This document shows, in pieces, positions 6,504 through 11,733 of a stretch of 11,733 nucleotides of DNA (within the stretch, counting starts at the first letter, position 1; each line of letters opens with the position of its first letter). Location of the stretch: assembly GCA_026391755.1 (NCBI GenBank), contig JAPLDN010000283.1:1-11733 (forward strand), read 5' to 3'. The position numbers were made by a program, and so were the translations under genes. This stretch comes from Bacteroidota bacterium. GTDB lineage: Bacteria > Bacteroidota > Bacteroidia > Bacteroidales > FEN-979. Under the pieces are notes generated by a model, which had not been told where the DNA came from, made no database searches, and worked only from the letters and a program-made list of their open reading frames with translations.

Positions 6504-8097
6504 AAAGGCCCTGGTCGCTGAGTTTAAGATTTGGGATTACAAGCAAAGCCATGAAGGAAAGAGTCATAAATGGTGCCCTCAACGGACTCCCCAGGGCCTT
6601 GACCAGCTTGTCCATCCTGCGGTATTTACCGGCTACAATATACCCGTCCTCAACCGTCATTATACCTGCAAACGGTAATGGCAGAACTTCCTCAAAATCT
6701 CCGTCGACTAAAGAGACTCCTCCCTTGTTCCTGATAATCAGGTTAACCGCCTTACATATAGATTCGTCATCGGTTCCCGATGCTACAATATTATGACTGT
6801 CATGCGCAACACATGAGGCAACAGCTCCTCTTTTCAGTCCGAGTCCCCTGATAAAACCGATACCGGCAGGGGTTTCTGAATACCTGTTTTTTACAATAAG
6901 CTTGAGGATGTCTCTTCCCGGATCGCTTACCAGGCAACCGTTTTCAAGTTTTGGTTCAACACAAACGGCCCCTGTTATTAACTGACCGTCATATGCTTCC
7001 TGAACCCTTATCAGGCCTTGTTGTTGCTTTACCCTGATACTTTCTTCAGAAATCGGTTCTATATTGAAATTATTGAACGGGGTTTCGGCAATCCGCTGAA
7101 TCAGGGTTTTTCCTGCTTCAGCAACCTTTAAACCATCAACCCAGGTACTTAGGACATTGAAATCCTTAAGGTTATCGGTGATGATGAAATCAGCAGCATC
7201 ACCTTCCCTGAGAAGGCCGGTTTCGAGTTTGTAATGCATCACGGGATTGAAAGTACACGCCCTTAATACATTAAAAACATCCATCCCCTTTGCTAAAGAT
7301 CGTTTGACAAGTTCATTTATATGTCCATCTGCGAGGTCATCGGGATGCTTATCGTCACTGCAAAACATCACCATATCGGGGAATTCATCGACCAGGCTGA
7401 ATAGTGCCTCAAAATTCTTGGCTGCACTGCCTTCACGGATAAGGATCTTCATTCCATGCTTTATCTTGTCAAGGGCTTCTTCCCTGCTAAAGCATTCATG
7501 ATCGGTAGTTATTCCGGCCCCTGCGTACCTGGCTGCTTCATCACCTTTTAAACCGGGAGCGTGTCCATCGACAGGTTTCTTGTATTTACCTGCCAGTTTT
7601 AATTTTGCCAGCACTTCAGGATCTCCGAATAATACCCCGGGATAGTTCATCATTTCAGAAAGATACTTTACCTCTTTCATCGATAAAAGCTCCTCAATCT
7701 CCTCAAGCCCCAGCCTTGCACCGGCAGTCTCAAACGATGTGGCAGGAACACAGGAAGAGGCTCCGAAATTAAATTTAAAAGGGACTTTCGCCCCGTTCCC
7801 GATCATGAACCTGACACCCGGCACACCCAGCACATTAGCTATCTCATGCGGATCCGAAACCGTGGCAACCGTTCCATGCACTACGGCAAGCCTTGCAAAC
7901 TCAGATGGTATAAGCATGGAACTTTCGATATGGATATGAGCATCTATGAGGCCCGGGAGGATGTAATGGTCAGTTTCGCAGGGCCCTGCTGTGATTTTTT
8001 TCACAATGCCGTTTTCAATCTGAATACTGCCCTTGAATATTTTTTTCCCAACTACATCCACGATGTTGCCGGAAACTGTAAAGTCTTGGTTTTTCAT
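6460..8097 (-). CDS. ade: Adenine deaminase
   Basis: Adenine deaminase (EC 3.5.4.2) hydrolyses adenine to hypoxanthine and ammonia, feeding purine salvage in the cytoplasm. The 545-residue protein is full length for the amidohydrolase-type enzyme. Metal-site motifs are visible: HIH in GLIDAHIHIESSM (H54, H56), SDPHEIANVLG (81-91), DGHAPGLKG (H179), TDHECFS (H200) and CSDDKHPDDL (D248, D249, H251). The C-terminal half carries RGLGLKRGAVASCVAHDSHN, and the end LSFMALLVIPNLKLSDQGLF is characteristic of the family. The start ATG overlaps the rlmN stop in an ATGA tetranucleotide, implying translational coupling. The downstream ArsR gene overlaps or closely follows its 3' end. No odd residue or truncation is seen. 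The symbols ade and adeC are both used for this enzyme. Confidence 0.97.
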   Translation of the reverse strand: MKNQDFTVSGNIVDVVGKKIFKGSIQIENGIVKKITAGPCETDHYILPGLIDAHIHIESSMLIPSEFARLAVVHGTVATVSDPHEIANVLGVPGVRFMIGNGAKVPFKFNFGASSCVPATSFETAGARLGLEEIEELLSMKEVKYLSEMMNYPGVLFGDPEVLAKLKLAGKYKKPVDGHAPGLKGDEAARYAGAGITTDHECFSREEALDKIKHGMKILIREGSAAKNFEALFSLVDEFPDMVMFCSDDKHPDDLADGHINELVKRSLAKGMDVFNVLRACTFNPVMHYKLETGLLREGDAADFIITDNLKDFNVLSTWVDGLKVAEAGKTLIQRIAETPFNNFNIEPISEESIRVKQQQGLIRVQEAYDGQLITGAVCVEPKLENGCLVSDPGRDILKLIVKNRYSETPAGIGFIRGLGLKRGAVASCVAHDSHNIVASGTDDESICKAVNLIIRNKGGVSLVDGDFEEVLPLPFAGIMTVEDGYIVAGKYRRMDKLVKALGSPLRAPFMTLSFMALLVIPNLKLSDQGLFDGEKFAFTQLFKI

Positions 8098-9155
8098 AAT
8101 AGTGTTATGTTTTTCCCCGCCAGTTGTCCGCAGGCTGCATCTATATCCCTGCCCCTGCTTTTGCGGATATTGACAACCATATTCTTGCTTTCCAGGAAAC
8201 CCGCAAATGCCTGAAGCCTTTCAGGTTTTGACTTGAATACCAGGGTCCCCTCTATTTCATTATACTCGAGAAGGTTGACTTTAACCGGAAAATTTTTACA
8301 GAATGCCGCAAGCTCCCTGGCATCAGAAATGGAATCATTGATATCCTTAAAAAGAATATATTCAATCGTGAACCGTTTTCCTGTTCTTTTATGATAATAC
8401 TTCAAAGCCGTTAAAAGTTCTTCAAGGGGATGCTTCAAATTAAACGGGACAAGGCGGTTTCTCTTGTCATCACCCGCGGCATGCAGGGAAAGTGCAAAAT
8501 GGCATTTCAGCTCATCATCAGCCATTTGACGTATCATTTTAGGAATGCCTAGGCTTGAAATGGTAATCCGTTGCGACGACATCCCCATGCCATCCGCAGA
8601 AGTGATCATTTCAACTGATCTTTTCACATTTTCATAATTGAGCAAGGGCTCACCCATTCCCATATAAACGATATTTGATAAACCGGCCGGACTATTTGTT
8701 TTTTCAAATGCCAGTTTATTAAGACAAGCCGCCTGGTCAAAGATCTCTCCGGCGCTCAGGTTCCTTTTAAAGCCAAGCTTTCCTGTGGCACAGAACACAC
8801 AGCCGAGCGGACAGCCGACCTGTGAAGAAACACAGGCAGTATATCTCCCTCCTGACGGGATTAATACACCCTCAACAAATGAATCGTCATGGAGGGTTAA
8901 CCCGGTTTTTACAGTACCGTCTTTGCTTTCCTGGGTTTTTGTAATGATCGCTTTGTGGAAAGTGAAATTGCTTTTTAAAAGTTCCCTGCAGGATTTCGGG
9001 ATATCTGTCATTTCATCGAATGAAGCACACTGCTTTTTCCAGAGCCACTCAAACACCTGCCTGGCCCTGAAAGGCTTTTCATTATTTATCAGAAGAAATG
9101 AACTGATATCCCCCGGAGTAAGATCGCGGATATCGGAGACTGATTTACCACTCAT
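8094..9155 (-). CDS. rlmN: Dual-specificity 23S rRNA A2503 / tRNA A37 C2-methyltransferase
   Basis: RlmN is a radical-SAM enzyme that methylates C2 of A2503 in 23S rRNA and of A37 in some tRNAs, affecting decoding fidelity. The 353-residue protein has the [4Fe-4S] motif CPLGCVFC (C115, C119, C122). The cysteine seven residues earlier (C108, in TACVSSQVGC) and the C-terminal C342 in AACGQLAG match the two catalytic cysteines of the E. coli enzyme. E95 falls at the matching spacing of the conserved glutamate. GMGEPLLNY, SSLGIP, ALSLHA and LLEYNEIEG are further family marks. The methyl-carrying C342 and the LEYN segment favour RlmN or close Cfr-like paralogues; context and length favour RlmN. 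The start overlaps the end of the DUF4468-like gene by 11 nt and its stop overlaps the ade start by 4 nt, so it is an internal operon gene. Confidence 0.97.
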   Translation of the reverse strand: MSGKSVSDIRDLTPGDISSFLLINNEKPFRARQVFEWLWKKQCASFDEMTDIPKSCRELLKSNFTFHKAIITKTQESKDGTVKTGLTLHDDSFVEGVLIPSGGRYTACVSSQVGCPLGCVFCATGKLGFKRNLSAGEIFDQAACLNKLAFEKTNSPAGLSNIVYMGMGEPLLNYENVKRSVEMITSADGMGMSSQRITISSLGIPKMIRQMADDELKCHFALSLHAAGDDKRNRLVPFNLKHPLEELLTALKYYHKRTGKRFTIEYILFKDINDSISDARELAAFCKNFPVKVNLLEYNEIEGTLVFKSKPERLQAFAGFLESKNMVVNIRKSRGRDIDAACGQLAGKNITLL

Positions 9156-9693
9156 CTTTCTTGACTACCGTTGGTTTCATTTTTTCCTTCAGTGTTGAAA
9201 CCAGTCTCTGCATGGTAGTGTCAACCTGGTAGAGGTACGAATCCCAGTTGGAATTGTAAGCAGGATCCTCTTTGTTCATCCACTTTTCAAGCGGGAAGCG
9301 GGAAGCCAGCTTGAGACTGAAATCGGTAAGAGTATACCGGTACCGGTTATCCTTGAACTCTATTTTGATCAGGTAAGTAACCATGGACCCATCGGATCGC
9401 GTTCCGGCTTTACTGTCAACATTGACAAGCCTTAAGCGTCCCAGGCCTTCAATTTTCCCGTTGACCCTGTCCTGGACTGAAAAAACCGAGGCAGGGCTCA
9501 GATAATAATAATTGAACCATTGTATTGCCTTGTCGTAAAGATATCCTGGGTTACCTTCCTGGGTAACGATATCCCGGTAGGTAATCTTTTTCGTATCCGG
9601 GTCGATGGGCAAACCGGCCGATGAAGTCTGTGCAATAACAGTATTAAAACAAAGACAGGCCGGGAGTATAAAGACGAAAACGGGTATTTTCAT
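9145..9693 (-). CDS. DUF4468-like exported protein
   Basis: This 182-residue protein starts with a signal peptide, MKIPVFVFILPACLCFNTVIA followed by Q22, and is predicted to be exported to the periplasm. The mature part begins TSSAGLPIDPDTKKITYRDI, followed by YDKAIQWFNYYY, which resembles the DUF4468 (TBP-like fold) proteins common in Bacteroidota. Other visible features are VQDRVNGKIEGLGRL, the strand VTYLIKIEFKDNRYRYTLTDFSL and a Lys-rich tail. No catalytic motif is evident and the function is unknown. It is the first gene of a four-gene operon (this gene, rlmN, ade, ArsR), and its 3' end overlaps rlmN by 11 nt. A possible -7 box at 9729-9736 lies between it and the groL terminator. The family assignment is from pattern memory and moderately firm. 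Confidence 0.82.
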   Translation of the reverse strand: MKIPVFVFILPACLCFNTVIAQTSSAGLPIDPDTKKITYRDIVTQEGNPGYLYDKAIQWFNYYYLSPASVFSVQDRVNGKIEGLGRLRLVNVDSKAGTRSDGSMVTYLIKIEFKDNRYRYTLTDFSLKLASRFPLEKWMNKEDPAYNSNWDSYLYQVDTTMQRLVSTLKEKMKPTVVKKDEW

Positions 9694-9728
9694 GGTTAAG
9701 AATGTTTAAATCAATCCATTTGTTTTCT

Positions 9729-9736
9729 CAAAACTA
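9729..9736 (-). promoter_or_regulatory. Candidate -7 box for the DUF4468-rlmN-ade-ArsR operon
   Basis: The minus strand reads TAGTTTTG, matching TAnnTTTG, 36 bp before the operon's first ATG. The place expected for the -33 element falls within the groL terminator hairpin and has no TTG. The operon may therefore use a weak promoter, or partly depend on readthrough from groSL. Confidence 0.4.
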
Positions 9737-9749
9737 CGAAAACGCCAAT

Positions 9750-9779
9750 AAAAAAACCCTGCGGTTGCAGGGTTTTTTT
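9750..9779 (-). terminator. Intrinsic terminator after groL
   Basis: A perfect 13-bp stem, AAAAAAACCCTGC (9750-9762) and GCAGGGTTTTTTT (9767-9779), encloses a GGTT loop on the plus strand, 19 bp beyond the groL stop. Read on the minus strand it gives a GC-rich core followed by seven Ts, ending the groSL transcript. The repeat is symmetric and could also stop transcription coming from the other direction. Confidence 0.93.
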
Positions 9780-9798
9780 GAACAAACAATTGTGATTA

Positions 9799-11439
9799 TT
9801 AGTACATATCGCCCATTCCGCCCATTCCCGGGTTCATCGGAGGCATGGCAGGGGCTTTTTCTTCCTTATGAGTAACAATGACACATTCGGTGGTTAGCAG
9901 CATGCTGGCGATCGAAGCGGCATTTTCAAGAGCAACACGGGCAACCTTGGTAGGATCAATAACTCCGGCCTGGAACAGGTGTTCATATTCCTCGGTATTG
10001 GCGTTAAAACCAAAATCATCTTTGCCTTCCTTTACTTTCTGGACGATCACTGAGCCTTCCAGGCCTGCATTTTCAACGATCTGGCGAAGGGGTTCTTCAA
10101 GAGCGCGGCGAATAATCTGGATACCGGTGTTCTCATCTTCGTTTGAGCCTTTCAGTTTCTCGATAGCCTTGATAGCGCGGATGAAAGCTACACCACCACC
10201 CGGAATGATGCCTTCCTCAATAGCAGCGCGGGTTGCATGAAGAGCGTCATCAAAACGGTCTTTCTTTTCTTTCATTTCAATTTCTGATGCAGCGCCTGCA
10301 TAGATCACGGCAACACCTCCAGACAGTTTTGCAAGACGTTCCTGCAGCTTTTCACGGTCGTAATCGCTTGTGGTCTTTTCGATCTGTGATTTAATCTGTC
10401 CGATCCTGCCCTGGATGTCGGCTTTCTTGCCTTGTCCGTTGATGATGGTTGTGTTTTCCTTGTCGATGGTCATCTTCTCGGTCTGGCCAAGATACTGTAA
10501 TGTGGCATCTTCCAGTTTATATCCTTTTTCTTCGCTGATAACGGTACCACCAGTAAGGATGGCAATGTCTTCGAGCATTTCATTGCGGCGGTCACCGAAG
10601 CCGGGGGCCTTGATGGCAGCTACCTTCAGTGTTCCGCGGATCTTGTTGACCACGAGGGTTGCAAGAGCTTCACCTTCCATATCCTCAGCAATGATGATGA
10701 GGGGGCGGCCGGTCTGAACAACCTTTTCCAATATTGGAAGCAGGTCCTTCATAACCGAGATCTTCTTGTCATAGATGAGGATGTAAGGGTTATCATAAAC
10801 AACTTCCATCTTCTCGGTATCGGTTACGAAATAAGGGCTGATATAACCGCGGTCGAACTGCATACCTTCAACAACCTTAACGGTAGTTTCGATACCTTTT
10901 GCTTCTTCGATCGTGATTACACCTTCTTTTTTCACTTTTTCCATTGCCTCGGCAATCATCTTCCCGATGAAAGTGTCGTTATTGGCCGAAACGGTAGCGA
11001 CCTGCTGGATTTTTTCCATGGTGTCGCCAACCTGCTTGGTCTGGGCTTTCAGTGATTTGATGACTTCAATAACGGCTTTGTCGATACCGCGTTTCAGGTC
11101 CATTGGGTTGGCGCCTGCTGTAACGTTCTTAAGGCCGGTTGTGAAGATCGACTGTGCAAGAACAGTAGCTGTGGTGGTACCATCGCCTGCAAGGTCGCTG
11201 GTTTTGGAAGCAACTTCCTTCACCATCTGGGCACCTACATTCTCAATTGCATCTCTCAGCTCAATTTCTTTTGCCACGGTAACGCCGTCCTTGGTAACAA
11301 CGGGTGAACCATATGATTTTTCAATGATGACATTGCGGCCTTTGGGTCCAAGGGTCACCTTCACTGCATTAGAGAGTTCATCAACACCTTTCTTCAGGGA
11401 CTCTCTTGCTTTAATATTAAAAATTATATCCTTTGCCAT
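9799..11439 (-). CDS. groL: Chaperonin GroEL (Hsp60)
   Basis: GroEL forms the double heptameric ring that, with GroES, folds proteins in an ATP-driven cytoplasmic chamber. The 546-residue protein is full length. It has the equatorial ATP-site segments VTLGPKGRNV (28-37), DGVTVAKEI (51-59; D51 matches E. coli D52) and AGDGTTTATVLAQ (84-96; D86 matches D87). The apical segments include ISPYFVTDTEKM and APGFGDRRNEML. The C-terminal part carries GGVAVIYAGAASEIEMKEKK and DALHATRAAIEEGIIPGGGV, and the Gly-Met-rich tail NPGMGGMGDMY is present. It follows groS after 55 bp on the minus strand and ends at a strong hairpin terminator. Heat-shock control elements would lie upstream of groS, beyond the window. 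Nothing in it is unusual. Confidence 0.99.
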   Translation of the reverse strand: MAKDIIFNIKARESLKKGVDELSNAVKVTLGPKGRNVIIEKSYGSPVVTKDGVTVAKEIELRDAIENVGAQMVKEVASKTSDLAGDGTTTATVLAQSIFTTGLKNVTAGANPMDLKRGIDKAVIEVIKSLKAQTKQVGDTMEKIQQVATVSANNDTFIGKMIAEAMEKVKKEGVITIEEAKGIETTVKVVEGMQFDRGYISPYFVTDTEKMEVVYDNPYILIYDKKISVMKDLLPILEKVVQTGRPLIIIAEDMEGEALATLVVNKIRGTLKVAAIKAPGFGDRRNEMLEDIAILTGGTVISEEKGYKLEDATLQYLGQTEKMTIDKENTTIINGQGKKADIQGRIGQIKSQIEKTTSDYDREKLQERLAKLSGGVAVIYAGAASEIEMKEKKDRFDDALHATRAAIEEGIIPGGGVAFIRAIKAIEKLKGSNEDENTGIQIIRRALEEPLRQIVENAGLEGSVIVQKVKEGKDDFGFNANTEEYEHLFQAGVIDPTKVARVALENAASIASMLLTTECVIVTHKEEKAPAMPPMNPGMGGMGDMY

Positions 11440-11494
11440 TTCTAATTTTGTTTTAAGGGTTTCAATGTGAATGTTTCATGAATGTCACTGAGGG

Positions 11495-11733
11495 TCAGAT
11501 AACAGCGACGATATCGGATTCGCGCATGATAAGATAGTTACCGCCATCAATTGTAATCTCTGTCCCGGAATATTTTCCATAAAGAACAAGATCACCAACT
11601 TTAACTGTCATGGGTTCGTCTTTTTTTCCGGGGCCAACAGCCACTACGGTACCTTTCTGTGGTTTCTCTTTTGCAGTGTCAGGAATAATAATTCCACCTG
11701 CAGTCTTTTCTTCTGCTTGCGCTGGTTCAACCA
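11495..11733 (-). CDS. groS: Co-chaperonin GroES, 5' end outside window
   Basis: The last 79 codons of GroES are read on the minus strand, ending with TGA at 11497-11495. GroES is the heptameric lid of the GroEL chamber. The visible part begins VEPAQAEEKTAGGIIIPDTA, which contains the mobile loop whose GGIII segment docks on GroEL. It continues with KGTVVAVGPGKKDEP, VKVGDLVLYGKYSGTEI and the end YLIMRESDIVAVI, as in Bacteroidota GroES. About 12-15 N-terminal residues are missing because the gene runs past the right edge. It is followed by groL after 55 bp, the usual groSL order. The reading frame is open throughout. Confidence 0.96.
   Translation of the reverse strand, partial: VEPAQAEEKTAGGIIIPDTAKEKPQKGTVVAVGPGKKDEPMTVKVGDLVLYGKYSGTEITIDGGNYLIMRESDIVAVI

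Noticed and set aside
7846..8214. 122-codon plus-strand open frame across the ade-rlmN junction
   Set aside because: It is antisense to two well-identified enzymes and has no recognisable domain.
8785..9198. 137-codon plus-strand open frame opposite rlmN
   Set aside because: It is antisense to the conserved radical-SAM region of rlmN, and its sequence is explained as a mirror of that gene.
10913..11470. 185-codon plus-strand open frame opposite the groL 5' end
   Set aside because: Long antisense frames are common opposite groL because of its codon bias; the product is Ser/Thr/Pro-rich with no family resemblance.
1..11733. Mobile elements, CRISPR arrays, toxin-antitoxin pairs, defence genes, tRNA or rRNA
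   Set aside because: No transposase, integrase, direct-repeat array, tRNA-like fold or known defence domain was seen on either strand; all long frames are accounted for by chromosomal genes.

Overview
The window looks like chromosomal DNA of a member of the Bacteroidota, probably order Bacteroidales, of moderate GC by eye. Three things support this. The protein set is typical of the phylum: a GH3-type adenylating enzyme, a DUF4468-like protein, an Ig-like lipoprotein beginning C-ANPVAPEGGPKD after its signal peptide, and a GroEL ending in PGMGGMGDMY. Several genes are preceded by the Bacteroidota promoter form TTTG-N19..21-TAnnTTTG. Start codons lack strong Shine-Dalgarno sequences and tend to follow A-rich stretches. 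The exact genus cannot be read from the sequence.

Layout. A GH3-family gene (1-962, minus, cut by the left edge) is divergent from ackA (acetate kinase, 1216-2433, plus). ackA is followed after 17 bp by a stand-alone response regulator with a REC domain, a coiled coil and a LuxR-like HTH (2451-3422, plus). A perfect hairpin terminator (3440-3468) separates it from the convergent yebC (3470-4213, minus). yebC is divergent from a large lipoprotein gene (about 4350-6167, plus), and their promoters overlap in a compact 4270-4319 region. The lipoprotein gene meets, tail to tail with a 3-bp gap, a tightly packed minus-strand operon: DUF4468-like exported protein (9145-9693), rlmN (8094-9155), adenine deaminase (6460-8097) and an ArsR-type regulator (6171-6503). 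Neighbouring genes in this operon overlap or nearly touch. Upstream, after another perfect hairpin terminator (9750-9779), lie groL (9799-11439) and the 3' part of groS (11495-11733, cut by the right edge), forming the groSL operon on the minus strand.

How the genes work together. Most are housekeeping genes: acetate/ATP metabolism, protein folding, rRNA/tRNA methylation, purine salvage and a translation-associated YebC protein. The most suggestive arrangement is acetate kinase, whose substrate and product acetyl phosphate can donate phosphate to response regulators, in an apparent operon with a response regulator that has no histidine kinase in view. The second is an ArsR regulator without the classical alpha-3 metal motif that ends the adenine deaminase operon.

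I found no mobile element, CRISPR array, tRNA, rRNA, phage gene or defence cassette. No clearly undescribed system is visible; the findings are modest hypotheses about an otherwise ordinary core-genome region. There is no gene-free stretch longer than 300 bp; the longest is 963-1215.
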